Both the position numbers and the translations under genes were made by a program. Source: Pseudomonas pudica (GTDB taxonomy: Bacteria > Pseudomonadota > Gammaproteobacteria > Pseudomonadales > Pseudomonadaceae). From it: a stretch of 44,385 nucleotides of DNA. Below are positions 8,216 to 16,676 of the stretch, in pieces. The DNA lies in NCBI RefSeq assembly GCF_015680405.1, contig NZ_JADLJS010000042.1:1-44385 (forward strand), in the 5' to 3' direction. A model generated the notes under the pieces. It had not been told where the DNA came from, ran no database searches, and was given only the letters and a program-made list of their open reading frames with translations. Every line of letters starts with the position of its first letter. The stretch's first letter is position 1.

Positions 8216-8566
8216 TCATGCCGGCCACGGAGTACCGCTGCTGTAGAACACCGCGAGCCAGATGGTGGCGGTGCCGGGGGCGGTCCATTCCACGCGGTGG
8301 CGGTAATGCGGTGGGATGTCCAGGCAATCGCCCGGCGCCAGCAGGCGGGTGTGGCTCTCGTGCTCGAAGCGCAGGCCGGCGGCACCACTGAGCAGCACGA
8401 TCCATTCGCCTTCGGCCTGGTCGTACCAGAAACCGGGCGGGCTGGCCTGGCCGCTGGAGACGATACGTTCCACGCGCACGCCCGGGCGGCTGAGCAGCTG
8501 GTCGACCCATTCGGCGCTGGTGGGGTCGCAAGGGGGCAGGGCAGTCAGCAGGTTGGTCGGGATCAT
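8216..8566 (-). CDS. Small cupin-domain protein
   Basis: A 116-residue single-domain cupin. Motif 1 region: GEWIVLLSGAAGLRFEHESHTRLLAPGDCLDIPPHYRHRVEW, with PGDCLDIPPHYRHRV as the second metal-binding half. The first half has Glu but few histidines (PGFWYDQAEGEW), so metal binding may be altered. The ATG at 8566 begins MIPTNLL. Related small cupins may be sugar or amine isomerases, sensors or dioxygenase-like, and nothing here decides between these. It diverges from a LysR regulator 117 bp away, a usual target arrangement for LysR. Confidence 0.85.
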   Translation of the reverse strand: MIPTNLLTALPPCDPTSAEWVDQLLSRPGVRVERIVSSGQASPPGFWYDQAEGEWIVLLSGAAGLRFEHESHTRLLAPGDCLDIPPHYRHRVEWTAPGTATIWLAVFYSSGTPWPA

Positions 8567-8683
8567 GGAAAACCTCGTTTGGAAGGGGGTGGTTCCACTA
8601 TGGACGCAATTGCCGTACGCCGCGCTTCTTGACCGGCCCGGCTGTTTGTAAGAACTTTCCGGGATTTGGAAGACGGGCAACAA

Positions 8684-9589
8684 ATGGACAAACTCCTGGC
8701 GATGAAGATGTTCGTGGCCACCGTCGATGCCCAGGGCTTTTCTGCTGCCGCACGCCGGCTCGGGCTGGCGACATCGTCGGTGACGCGCCTGGTCGATGCG
8801 CTGGAAGCGGCGTTGGGCGCCACCTTGCTCAACCGCTCCACCCGCCAGGTCAGCCTGACCGAGGCCGGCGCCCGGTATTACCAGCGCGCGCGGGGTATTT
8901 TCGAGGCCCTGGACGAGGCCGATGCCAGTGTCGCCGACCGGGGCGAGGAGCCTGTCGGTGTGCTGCGGCTGTGCTTGCCGGTGGAGTTCGGCAGGCGGGT
9001 CATCGCCCCGCACCTTGGGCCGTTTCTGGCGCAACATCCGGCTCTGGAGCTGGACATCGACCTCAGCGACCGCCTGGATGACCTGCTTGACGGGCGCTAT
9101 GACCTGTCGATCCGCCTGGGCGACCCCTCGCCCAATGACGAGCTGGTATGCCGCCAGTTGGGGCGCTTCCAGCGCTGGCTGGTGGCCAGCCCGGGCTATC
9201 TGGCCGGGCGAGACGCGCTGGAGCATCCGCGGCAGTTGCTCGGGCACGCCTGCCTGCGCTTTCGCTACGGGCAGAAAGGGCGCCCCTGGCGCCTGGCCCG
9301 TGGGCAGGACAGTCTGGAACTGGATGTGAGCGGGCCGTTGCGCAGTGCCAATGCCGACATGCTGCGCGAAACCGCACTGGCGGGCAGCGGCATCGCGCTG
9401 CTCGCCGACTGGCTGGTGCAAGAGGATGTGGCGGCCGGGCGCCTTCAGCGGCTGTTCCCCGATTGGCAGGTCAGCCCCGGCGCGGCCAATGACAGCATCA
9501 ACGCCCTGTACCTGCCCAACCATCGTGGTTCGCGGCGGGTGAATGCCTTTATCGACTTTTGCGAAAACCTGTTGCAGCGCGGCACCTAG
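8684..9589 (+). CDS. LysR-family transcriptional regulator
   Basis: A 301-residue LysR protein. The N-terminal winged helix-turn-helix (MDKLLAMKMFVATVDAQGFSA, then LGLATSSVTRLVDALEAALGATLLNRSTR) is followed by a LysR substrate-binding domain from about residue 90. The ATG at 8684 follows GGAAGA at good spacing; an upstream TTG at 8666 is less likely. It belongs to the subgroup with a LLNRSTRQVSLTEAG linker. It lies divergent from the cupin gene and upstream of an MFS transporter on the same strand, so either may be its target. The effector is unknown. Confidence 0.93.
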   Translation: MDKLLAMKMFVATVDAQGFSAAARRLGLATSSVTRLVDALEAALGATLLNRSTRQVSLTEAGARYYQRARGIFEALDEADASVADRGEEPVGVLRLCLPVEFGRRVIAPHLGPFLAQHPALELDIDLSDRLDDLLDGRYDLSIRLGDPSPNDELVCRQLGRFQRWLVASPGYLAGRDALEHPRQLLGHACLRFRYGQKGRPWRLARGQDSLELDVSGPLRSANADMLRETALAGSGIALLADWLVQEDVAAGRLQRLFPDWQVSPGAANDSINALYLPNHRGSRRVNAFIDFCENLLQRGT

Positions 9590-9694
9590 TGTTGCGCAGT
9601 GTGCAAAGCCCTGTTGCGCCAGCGCTGGATTCTCGCCTGAAGAACGTCTGGGTATGGTGGCCAGCATATTCCAGCCATTGCCGAGGACACTCGC

Positions 9695-10894
9695 ATGAAC
9701 CCTTCCCTTGCCGCGGCGCAGCCTGCAGCCACCGGCCTCAGCCGGGCCTTGGTCGCCCTGCTGGCTTTCTGCTGCGGCGCAATCGTCGCCAATATCTACT
9801 ACGCCCAGCCCATCGTTGGCCTGATCGCCCCGGACCTGGGGCTGTCCACCGAGCATGCCAGCCTGATCGTTTCACTCACACAGCTGGGCTATGCCTTGGG
9901 CCTGCTGTTGCTGGTACCACTGGCCGACCTGTTGGAGAACCGCCGCTTGATGGTGGCTACCGCCGTGCTGGCCTGCGTCAGCCTGCTGCTGGCGGGTACC
10001 AGCAGCAGCGGCCAAGGCCAGCTGTTCCTCGGCTACGCGCTGCTGATCGGTTTCAGTTCCGTGGCGGTGCAGATGCTCATCCCGCTGGCGGCGCACCTGG
10101 CGCCGGAGCAGCAGCGTGGGCGGGTGGTCGGCAACATCATGGGCGGCCTGCTGCTGGGTATCCTGCTGGCGCGGCCGTTGTCCAGCCTGGTGGCCGACTA
10201 CTTCGGCTGGCGTGCGGTGTTCATTGGCGCTGCCGGGGTGATGCTGGCGATCATCCTGCTGCTGGCCCTGACCTTGCCGCGGCGGGTGCCCGAGCACAAG
10301 GCCAGCTATGCCGGCCTGATGCTGTCGCTGCTCACGTTGCTGCGCCGTTATCCCTTGCTGCGCCAGCGCTCGCTTTACCAGGCGTTGATGTTCGCGGCGT
10401 TCAGCCTTTACTGGACGGCGGTGCCGATGGCCCTGGCAACCGAGCATGGCCTGTCGCAGAGCCAGATCGCAGTATTCGCCCTGGTGGGCGCGGTGGGCGC
10501 CGTTGCCGCACCCATGGCCGGCCGCCTGGCCGATGCCGGGCATGCCCGGGCCGGTTCACTGCTGGCGTTGTTGCTGGCGCCAGCGGCACTGTTGCTGGGG
10601 CTGACGGTGCCAGGCTACAGCGTGATCGGCCTGGGCCTGACCGGCGTGCTGCTGGATTTTGCGGTGCAGATGAACATGGTCATAGGCCAGCGTGAAGTGT
10701 ACGCGCTGGACCCGGCCAGCCGCGGGCGGCTGAACGCGGTGTACATGACCAGCATCTTCCTGGGTGGGGCGCTGGGTTCGGCGGTGGCCAGTGTGGTGTT
10801 CAACCAGTTTGGCTGGCAGGGTGTGGCGCTGGTGGGGGCGGGGTTGCCGGGTGTGGCCTTGCTCATCTTCCTGGCCAAAGCGCGCCGGGGTTGA
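9695..10894 (+). CDS. MFS transporter (12-TM, efflux type)
   Basis: A 399-residue major facilitator protein with about twelve hydrophobic segments. The loop between TM2 and TM3 reads LGYALGLLLLVPLADLLENRRLM, the MFS motif A region in degenerate form. GRVVGNIMGGLLLGILLARPLSSLVADYFGWRAVFIGAAG covers motif C and TM5-6, typical of proton-driven exporters of the AraJ/YnfM type. It is preceded by the LysR gene (105-bp gap) and faces lysE convergently across a REP pair. Substrate unknown. Confidence 0.92.
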   Translation: MNPSLAAAQPAATGLSRALVALLAFCCGAIVANIYYAQPIVGLIAPDLGLSTEHASLIVSLTQLGYALGLLLLVPLADLLENRRLMVATAVLACVSLLLAGTSSSGQGQLFLGYALLIGFSSVAVQMLIPLAAHLAPEQQRGRVVGNIMGGLLLGILLARPLSSLVADYFGWRAVFIGAAGVMLAIILLLALTLPRRVPEHKASYAGLMLSLLTLLRRYPLLRQRSLYQALMFAAFSLYWTAVPMALATEHGLSQSQIAVFALVGAVGAVAAPMAGRLADAGHARAGSLLALLLAPAALLLGLTVPGYSVIGLGLTGVLLDFAVQMNMVIGQREVYALDPASRGRLNAVYMTSIFLGGALGSAVASVVFNQFGWQGVALVGAGLPGVALLIFLAKARRG

Positions 10895-10908
10895 ATGCTA
10901 GCGCGGTC

Positions 10909-11030
10909 ACCTGTGGGAGCGGCCTTTTGTCGCTAATGGGCCGCAAAGCGGCCCCGGCAATTCTGAAGTGATGCGTAGATCGTGGGGGGGCGCTTCGCAC
11001 CCCTTTCGCGACACAAGGCCGCTCCCACAA
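10909..11030. repeat. Inverted REP pair (GCGGCCTTxTGTCGC class)
   Basis: The units CCTGTGGGAGCGGCCTTTTGTCGC and TTTCGCGACACAAGGCCGCTCCCACA face each other between convergent MFS and LysE genes. This is the second stem class in the window, distinct in loop and stem from the GCGGGC class. Confidence 0.85.
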
Positions 11031-11058
11031 AAAGACCTGCACACGCCTGTATCAGACG

Positions 11059-11670
11059 TTACCGCCCAAGCGGCAGCGCCACACCAATCAAGGCAAACAG
11101 GCTGCCGCAGCAGCGATTGAAGCCCTTGCCGCCCTTGGCCAGCCATGGCCGGATGCGAAACGCCAGGCGTGCCAACAGGTATTCGACCAGGAACTCGACG
11201 CTGGCAAAGGTTGCCGCCATCACCACGAACTGCAGCAGCAACCCTCGCTGCGGGTCGATGAACTGCGGCAGGAAAGCGCCGTAGAACAGCAGCACCTTGG
11301 GGTTGGCCATGGCCGACAGCAAGCCCTGGCGGAACAGCCCGGCATTGCCCGCCCGCGCGTTTTGCGCAGTCAGTTCCAGGTGCAGGCCTGGGCTGCGCCA
11401 CAGTTGGATACCCAGCCAGATCAAATAGGCACCACCCACCCATTTGAGCACGCTCAGCACCGAGGCCGAGGCCTGCAGCAGCGCGCTGAGGCCGAACATG
11501 GCAAGGGCGATCAGGGCGCTGAAGCCAAACACTCCGCCGACGATGGTGAACAACGTCCTGCGTGCGCCATACAGGGCACCATGGGTCAGGGCCAGCAAGC
11601 TGTTGGGGCCTGGGGTCAGCGACAGGCCGATGCTGGCCAGCAGGTAGATGAGCCAGGTTTCGAGTGCCAT
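11059..11670 (-). CDS. LysE/RhtB family amino-acid exporter
   Basis: A 203-residue inner-membrane protein with six hydrophobic segments. The opening LETWLIYLLASIGLSLTPGPNSLLALTHGALYGAR is the LysE/RhtB signature, and WVGGAYLIWLGIQLWRSP is the conserved third segment. Such proteins export amino acids or derivatives by proton exchange. The start is the ATG at 11670; upstream in-frame codons run into the shared promoter. It is divergent from an AraC-type regulator whose amidotransferase-like domain suggests control by a small nitrogenous compound. The exported molecule is not evident. Confidence 0.93.
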   Translation of the reverse strand: MALETWLIYLLASIGLSLTPGPNSLLALTHGALYGARRTLFTIVGGVFGFSALIALAMFGLSALLQASASVLSVLKWVGGAYLIWLGIQLWRSPGLHLELTAQNARAGNAGLFRQGLLSAMANPKVLLFYGAFLPQFIDPQRGLLLQFVVMAATFASVEFLVEYLLARLAFRIRPWLAKGGKGFNRCCGSLFALIGVALPLGR

Positions 11671-11733
11671 GGTGGGAACGCCTTGTTGATCGGGAGGGCG
11701 CCAGTCTATGGCGTCGGCTTTGGTCAGAAATAG

Positions 11734-11766
11734 TATGATCTGGACATCTGATGGTTTTTTCTGGAC
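11734..11766. promoter_or_regulatory. Spaced TCTGGAC direct repeats between lysE and araC-type genes
   Basis: TCTGGAC occurs at 11739-11745 and again at 11760-11766, exactly 21 bp apart, two helical turns. AraC-family dimers commonly bind direct repeats with this spacing. A TATGAT hexamer at 11734-11739 could be a -10 box for the rightward gene, which would put the repeats over its transcription start and suggest autoregulation. No matching -35 box is obvious. Confidence 0.4.
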
Positions 11767-11774
11767 GCAATGCC

Positions 11775-12746
11775 ATGCTGCCCGATATCCGCTTGCTGAT
11801 CTTGCCATTACCGGATTTCGCCCTGCTGCCGTTCGGCGCCTTTCTCGACAAGTTGCGTTTCAGCGCCGACGACGAGGACTACAGCCAGCAGCGCTACTGC
11901 AGCTGGACCGTGGCAGGGCTGACCCTCGACCCGGTGCCGTCGAGCAGTGGCGCTGTGGTGCAGGTCGAGGCCGTCGCTGGCCAGCTCGAGCTGGCCAGTT
12001 TCGACTACCTGGTGGTGTTCGGCGGGCGCAACGCCATGGCCACTGCCGCGCTGGCGCCTCGCTACCGGCCCTTGCTCAGGCAGGCCGGCAAGGCTGGCGT
12101 CAAGCTGGTGGGGGTCGACAACGGTGCTTTCCTGTTGGCCGCCTGCGGGTTGCTGCAGGGCCACAAGGTAGTGGTGCACTGGCGCCACGAAGCCGAATTC
12201 CGCGCAGCCTTCCCGCATTTGCAGGTGCTGAGTGAGCAGCTGTATTGCATCGACGGTAGCCGCATCACCTGCGCTGGCGGCACCGCGGCCATCGACCTGG
12301 CCGTCGCGCTGTTGTCACGTGCCTGCGGGCGGGCCCGGGCGCTCAAGGGCCTGGCCGACATGCTGGTGGATGAAACCCGCGATAGCCGCCATGCCTTGCG
12401 CTCGCTGGAGCTGGGGGCCGGGCAGGGGCGGCAGGTGCAGCGCGCCCAGGCGTTGATGCGTCATCACCTGGGTTCGCCATTGACCACGGAGCAGTTGGCG
12501 GCGGAGCTGGGCATCAGCCGGCGCCAGCTGGACCGGCAGTTTCACGCCAGCCACGGCATGAGCGCCAAGGCCTGGTGGCTGGAGATGCGCCTGCAACAGG
12601 CGCGCTGGCGCTTGCTCAATTCCAGCCACAGCCTGGCGCAGATTGCCGATGAAGTGGGCCTGGGCGATGCCAGTTACCTGGGCAAGTGCGTGCGGCGGCG
12701 GTTCGGTTGCACGGCCCTTGAACTGCGCAGTCACGTAGAGAACTGA
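11775..12746 (+). CDS. GlxA-type AraC-family transcriptional regulator (DJ-1/PfpI plus HTH)
   Basis: A 323-residue regulator (from 11775). The N-terminal ~190 residues form a DJ-1/PfpI amidotransferase-like domain: DYLVVFGGRNAMATAAL and GVKLVGVDNGAFLLAACGLLQGHKVVVHW. The usual nucleophile elbow is G-V-D-N-G here, so the Cys is missing and the domain probably senses rather than catalyses. The C-terminal part holds two AraC helix-turn-helix units (LTTEQLAAELGISRRQLDRQF and LAQIADEVGLGDASYLGKCVRRRFG). This architecture matches regulators of carnitine, betaine and arginine use. I prefer 11775 because the upstream ATG at 11751 lies inside a candidate operator; both are in frame. Likely target: the divergent lysE gene. 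Confidence 0.9.
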   Translation: MLPDIRLLILPLPDFALLPFGAFLDKLRFSADDEDYSQQRYCSWTVAGLTLDPVPSSSGAVVQVEAVAGQLELASFDYLVVFGGRNAMATAALAPRYRPLLRQAGKAGVKLVGVDNGAFLLAACGLLQGHKVVVHWRHEAEFRAAFPHLQVLSEQLYCIDGSRITCAGGTAAIDLAVALLSRACGRARALKGLADMLVDETRDSRHALRSLELGAGQGRQVQRAQALMRHHLGSPLTTEQLAAELGISRRQLDRQFHASHGMSAKAWWLEMRLQQARWRLLNSSHSLAQIADEVGLGDASYLGKCVRRRFGCTALELRSHVEN

Positions 12747-12767
12747 ATTCACAAGCGGTCCAGGTAC

Positions 12768-12858
12768 CCTGTGGTAACGGGTTTACCCGCGAAGACGCCA
12801 CCGCGGTGCATGGCACCGGCTGCGCCGGTGTTCGCGGCTAAAGCCGCTCCTGCAGGGC
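12768..12858. repeat. Degenerate inverted REP pair
   Basis: TACCCTGTGGTAACGGGTTTACCCGCGAAG faces TTCGCGGCTAAAGCCGCTCCTGCAGGG across the convergent gap between the AraC-type and CAP genes. The two units differ in stem sequence, so this pair is mixed or decayed, unlike most others in the window. A GCACCGGCTGCGCCGGTG hairpin lies between. Confidence 0.7.
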
Positions 12859-12891
12859 CCTGCCAATTCAATGAGTCCTGTGAGAGCCGGC

Positions 12892-13743
12892 TTACTGCGG
12901 CGTCCCGAACAACCCTGTCCAGTAAATCCCCGCATCACTCTTCGGGTCCACCGCATATGCAGCGCCCAGCTCACGGAAGTCCGGGTTCATCAGCGTCGCG
13001 CAGTGCCCTGGGCTATCGAGCCAGCCATCGACCACCTTGCGCGCGGTGTCACGCCCGGCGGCGATGTTTTCGCCGATCTGCTGATACAGGTAGCCGGCCA
13101 GCTCTGCCCGGTCACCGGGGGTGCGGCCATCCTTGTCGATGTGGTCGAAGAAGTTCTGGTTGGCCATGGCCCGGGTGTGGTTGGCAGCAACCCCGGCCAG
13201 CACCGTGCTCCAGCTCAGCGCGGGGGCGGCGGCGAAAGGCTGGCCACCACATTGGCGCGGCACCTTGCGCGCGGCGTTGATCTCCTGCAGCACCTTCTGC
13301 CCCTCGGCCTGCCAGTCGCCCAGGCGGCCACTGAGCAGCGGCCGGGCCAGCACGATGCGCCAGTCGCGGCCTTCCTGGCTGACGCCGATATCGACGAACT
13401 GTGGGTCGAGCACCACCTGGCAGAAGCTTTCTTCGATGGCATGCATGGCAGCGCGCGCATCGCGCGGCCCCGACAGGCTGATGGCCTGCACATTGACCAT
13501 CGGGTAGGCGGCGCGCGTCATGGCCTGCTGCAGGTCGCGCGTACCCTCTGGCGACAGCGCCAGGCGGGTATCGCTGTTGAGCGGCGGCAGCTCCAACGAC
13601 GCTTCTCCACCGCAGGGCTGGGCCTTGCTGCGGTAGACGTTGATCGAATCGATCAGTTGCGCCTCTTCGCCGGTGGCAGCCAGTGCCCCGGCCGAAACGA
13701 CCAGGCCCAGCGACAAGGCGGCAACGGATGACAGGACGCGCAT
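12892..13743 (-). CDS. Secreted CAP-domain (SCP/PR-1-like) protein
   Basis: A 283-residue exported protein. Residues 1-22 are a signal peptide (MRVLSSVAALSLGLVVSAGALA). The C-terminal ~120 residues are a CAP domain: ANHTRAMANQNFFDHIDKDG, the GENIAAG motif, WLDSPGHCATLMNPDFRELG, and a WTGLFG ending. The N-terminal ~120 residues also resemble part of a helix-rich domain but match nothing I recognise. Bacterial CAP proteins are found in the periplasm or outside the cell, with no settled reaction. The ATG at 13743 is chosen for the signal peptide. A SleB-type wall hydrolase lies upstream on the same strand. Confidence 0.9.
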   Translation of the reverse strand: MRVLSSVAALSLGLVVSAGALAATGEEAQLIDSINVYRSKAQPCGGEASLELPPLNSDTRLALSPEGTRDLQQAMTRAAYPMVNVQAISLSGPRDARAAMHAIEESFCQVVLDPQFVDIGVSQEGRDWRIVLARPLLSGRLGDWQAEGQKVLQEINAARKVPRQCGGQPFAAAPALSWSTVLAGVAANHTRAMANQNFFDHIDKDGRTPGDRAELAGYLYQQIGENIAAGRDTARKVVDGWLDSPGHCATLMNPDFRELGAAYAVDPKSDAGIYWTGLFGTPQ

Positions 13744-13906
13744 GTGGATCTCCCTATGACTGGCAGCGTCGTGGTTTGCGCTGCTCATCCTACACAAGCC
13801 CGCGGCTTTTGGCCCGGGATCGTGCAAAGCAATGAAAACGCCGGCATTCGATGCTGGCGCCACAAGGGGGAGTAGACCACTGATCATCGGAAAAGTGCGA
13901 ACAGTT

Positions 13907-13925
13907 GGTAATCATTCCTATCAAA
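13907..13925. promoter_or_regulatory. Weak Fur-box-like sequence upstream of the CAP gene
   Basis: GGTAATCATTCCTATCAAA shares about 9 of 13 positions with one half of the Fur consensus (GATAATCATTATC). It lies about 165 bp upstream of the left-strand CAP gene and just beyond the wall-hydrolase stop. The match is partial, so this is only a hint of iron control. Confidence 0.2.
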
Positions 13926-13963
13926 CCGCAGTTGTCAGCCCGTTTGCCAGCGCCCGGTGGGTA

Positions 13964-14575
13964 TCAGCGCGCAACCGCCTGGTTCGGTTTGTAGAACAGA
14001 AAATGCCTGGTCTGCGCCGTCCGGCGATAGGCTTTGGCCCAGTCCGGGCGCACATTGCGATCATGGAAGTACAAGGCACCCCCGGTACGGTCTTTCAACT
14101 GCTGGTTGAGCGCCTTGCGCGCAATCTCCTTGGCAATGTCGTAGCGTTGCGCTTCTTCGACCTGGTCCGGGCGCCCGTCGCACCACCAGGAGAACTGGCA
14201 GGCCTTGCTTTCAACACCCTGCTTGACCACGCCACAGATGGTATCCGGGAAGCCATCGTGGCCCAGGCGGTTGAGCACGACGTTGGCCACGGCGGCCATG
14301 TCTTCGGCGTCGGCACCCTTGGCTTCCCAGTAGATGGTGCGGGCCAGGCAGGTGATGCTGTCATCCAGCGGCGCCTGGCCGGCCGGGTCCACTGCCTGCG
14401 CTTCGCCCGGCGTGAGGGTCTCGGCCTTTTTCGGGGGTGGTGTGTCATTCACCACTTTTTCCTCGAGCACCTCGGCCTTGTCCTCGGCGACGGCAGCCTT
14501 GGCCGGGGCGGCCGCGTGCAAGGGGCCTGCGAGCAGGGCCGAAACCAGGCCGATCACCATCCACGAAAAGCGCAT
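13964..14575 (-). CDS. SleB-like cell-wall hydrolase (Hydrolase_2 family)
   Basis: A 203-residue exported protein. Residues 1-22 are a signal peptide ending LLAGPLHAA. A low-complexity Ala/Glu/Lys/Pro linker runs to about 70. The catalytic domain begins ITCLARTIYWEAKGADAEDMAAVANVVLNR, with Glu84 the likely catalytic acid of the SleB lytic-transglycosylase fold. VESKACQFSWWCDG and ALYFHDRNVRPDWA are conserved family blocks. In Gram-negative species without spores, these enzymes remodel peptidoglycan. The start is the ATG at 14575. The CAP gene follows after 220 bp and is probably separately transcribed. Confidence 0.93.
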   Translation of the reverse strand: MRFSWMVIGLVSALLAGPLHAAAPAKAAVAEDKAEVLEEKVVNDTPPPKKAETLTPGEAQAVDPAGQAPLDDSITCLARTIYWEAKGADAEDMAAVANVVLNRLGHDGFPDTICGVVKQGVESKACQFSWWCDGRPDQVEEAQRYDIAKEIARKALNQQLKDRTGGALYFHDRNVRPDWAKAYRRTAQTRHFLFYKPNQAVAR

Positions 14576-14610
14576 GATGCAAGCTCCCGAACTGTAGGCT
14601 GGTTCAAAGT

Positions 14611-15528
14611 CTAGCCAAGCGCAAGCATCAGCACCAAAGGCAGGGTGGCGGCGGCCAACACGGTCTGCAGGGCGATGATGGTGGCCATCAGCGGTGCGTT
14701 ACCGCCCATTTGCCGAGCCATCACATAGGAAGACGACGCAGTCGGCAGTGCCTGGAACAGCACCGCCACCACCGCTGCCTGGCCACCCAGGCCAAGCAGG
14801 CGACACAAGCCCCAGGTGGTCAGCGGCATGACCAGGAACTTGAATGCCGACGCCGCCATCAGCGGGCGCACCTGCTGGCCCAGGCGGGCCCCACCCAGGG
14901 CTGCGCCGACGCACAGCAGGCCCAGCGGCAGGGCGGCCTGGCCCAGGGCCTTGACCGTGGGTTCGATACCCGCTGGCAAGCCCAGCCCGCTGGCGCGCAG
15001 CAGCAACCCGCCGGCGCAACCGACGATCAAGGGATTGGCGAAGATGGCCCGCAGCACCGTGGCCGGTGAGCTATGGCGGGCGCTGAAGCGGGCGAACACC
15101 AGCACGCAAAGCAGGTTGACCAGTGGCACGATGGCGGCGTTGGCCACTGCCGCCAGGGCGATGCCGGCGCTGCCGTAGATACCCGCTGCAAGGGTGGCGC
15201 CGATGTAGTTGTTGAAGCGGATGCCGCCCTGGAACACCGAGGTGAAGTCGGCACCGTCGTGGCTCATTGCGCCCTGGTACAGCATCAGCAGCACAGCCCC
15301 GGCCAGGGTCGAGAGCATCAGCACGCCGACCATGCCCAGCACCGGCACGCCATCGAGGTTGGCGGTAGCCAGGCCATGGAGGAACAGCGACGGCAGCAGT
15401 ACGTAATAGCTCAGGCGCTCGGCGCCGGGCCAGAAGTTATCGGCGAGGAAGCCGCGCAGGCGCAGGAAAGTGCCCAGGGCAATCAGCAGAATGATCGGCA
15501 GCAGGGTAGTCAGCAGCAGGTGGAGCAT
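14611..15528 (-). CDS. AEC (auxin efflux carrier) family transporter
   Basis: A 305-residue inner-membrane protein with about ten hydrophobic segments, matching the AEC/BART family. It opens MLHLLLTTLLPIILLIALGTFLR. Conserved blocks include RFNNYIGATLA, ANAAIVPLVNLLCVLV, LPLGLLCVGAALG and ALPTASSSYVMARQMGG. Bacterial members move organic acids or similar anions. The ATG at 15528 gives the family length; the longer in-frame extension crosses a REP element and is rejected. A LysR gene lies upstream on the same strand, separated by a REP pair. Substrate unknown. Confidence 0.93.
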   Translation of the reverse strand: MLHLLLTTLLPIILLIALGTFLRLRGFLADNFWPGAERLSYYVLLPSLFLHGLATANLDGVPVLGMVGVLMLSTLAGAVLLMLYQGAMSHDGADFTSVFQGGIRFNNYIGATLAAGIYGSAGIALAAVANAAIVPLVNLLCVLVFARFSARHSSPATVLRAIFANPLIVGCAGGLLLRASGLGLPAGIEPTVKALGQAALPLGLLCVGAALGGARLGQQVRPLMAASAFKFLVMPLTTWGLCRLLGLGGQAAVVAVLFQALPTASSSYVMARQMGGNAPLMATIIALQTVLAAATLPLVLMLALG

Positions 15529-15634
15529 GATCGACGTTCCGTGGTCGGGTACGGGGCACAGACTACTGGTGCGGATCGATCTGTAAAAACGTTGTTTTCT
15601 GCACTGACCATTGAGGAAAAATGCATGTTTGCTC

Positions 15635-15760
15635 TGGGGGCGCTGTGCGCCCCTTTCGCGACGCAAGGCCGCTCCCACAGGTTTGCCCACTGCCTCCAAA
15701 TGCAACGCGTTCGCTGTGGGAGCGGCCTTGTGTCGCGAAAGGGCCGCGCAGCGGCCCCGG
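15635..15760. repeat. Inverted REP pair (GCGGCCTTGTGTCGC class)
   Basis: CCCTTTCGCGACGCAAGGCCGCTCCCACAGG faces TGTGGGAGCGGCCTTGTGTCGCGAAAGGGCCGCGCAGCGGCCCC. It occupies the gap between the LysR stop and the AEC gene upstream region, and probably ends the LysR transcript. Confidence 0.85.
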
Positions 15761-15765
15761 CAATC

Positions 15766-16629
15766 TCAAGCCTCCAGCGCAGTCTTCAGCACCGCGCTCA
15801 AATGCCGCCGCTGGCTCTTCTCGTGCTCCAGCAACACCACCCGCCGGGTCAGCTGTGGGTCGCCAAACGGCAGGCATGTGGCCGGTGGCAAGCGTTGCAG
15901 ATCGTCATCGGCCATGGGGATGATCGCCACACCCAGGCCCATCACCGCCATGCGCGCCAGCGCTTCCTGGCTGTCCAGCTCCATCTGCTCGCTCACCTGC
16001 AAATGCTGCCGACGCAGTTCCTGTTCGATTTGTCGTCCGGCCCAGGCACGCTTGTCGAAACGCAGGAACGGCTGGCTGGCCAGCAACTGCGCCACGCTTT
16101 GCCCGGCCAGGTCGGGGCTGGCGATGGCCCAGAAGCGATCTTCGAACAACGGCGTGAAGTCCAGGCTTTGCGGGTAGGGGCTGACCGGCTCGGTGGTGAT
16201 CGCCGCATCGAGTTCGCCGTCTTCCACCCTCCGTGCCAGTTCTGCCGACATGCCGGAGGCCACGCTGATGTGCAGCTGTGGGTGGTGCGCCTTGATCCAC
16301 ACCAGTGCCTTGGGCAGGCGTCGCGCCAGCACCGTGTGGATCGCCCCCAGGCGCAGGCGGCCGCGCAGGCTCGGGCCGCTGGCCAGGGCGTCGGCCAGTT
16401 CGTCATAGCTAGCCAGGATGATCTCGGCGCGGGCCACCGCCAACTGGCCGGCTTCGGTCAGCGACACCTGCCTGCGGCTGCGGTCGAACAAGGTCACCTG
16501 CAGTTCGTCTTCGAGGGTCTTGATGTGCAGGCTCACCGCCGAAGGGGTGAGGCTGAGCAGGTCGGCGGCACGGGCGAAGGTGCCGTGGCGGGCGATGGTC
16601 ACCAGGGTGCGCAGGGCTTTGAGGGACAT
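15766..16629 (-). CDS. LysR-family transcriptional regulator
   Basis: A 287-residue LysR protein from ATG 16629. The HTH region is MSLKALRTLVTIARHGTFARA, then LLSLTPSAVSLHIKTLEDELQVTLFDRS, followed by the effector domain (RGRLRLGAIHTVLARRLPKAL onward). An in-frame TTG at 16650 would add seven residues (MKPDLNR); neither start has a strong ribosome site. Genes lie on the same strand both upstream (ABC permease) and downstream (AEC transporter), and REP pairs isolate it from each. The target is therefore unclear, though the AEC gene is the nearest candidate. Confidence 0.92.
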   Translation of the reverse strand: MSLKALRTLVTIARHGTFARAADLLSLTPSAVSLHIKTLEDELQVTLFDRSRRQVSLTEAGQLAVARAEIILASYDELADALASGPSLRGRLRLGAIHTVLARRLPKALVWIKAHHPQLHISVASGMSAELARRVEDGELDAAITTEPVSPYPQSLDFTPLFEDRFWAIASPDLAGQSVAQLLASQPFLRFDKRAWAGRQIEQELRRQHLQVSEQMELDSQEALARMAVMGLGVAIIPMADDDLQRLPPATCLPFGDPQLTRRVVLLEHEKSQRRHLSAVLKTALEA

Positions 16630-16676
16630 GCGGTTGAGGTCCGGTTTCAAGCTGACAGGGCTGCATTGTCAGGCTC

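Noticed and set aside
8216..9856. A 546-residue frame that would extend the cupin upstream through the LysR gene
   Set aside because: Only the last 116 residues look like a protein family; the rest is antisense to LysR. The ATG at 8566 is adopted.
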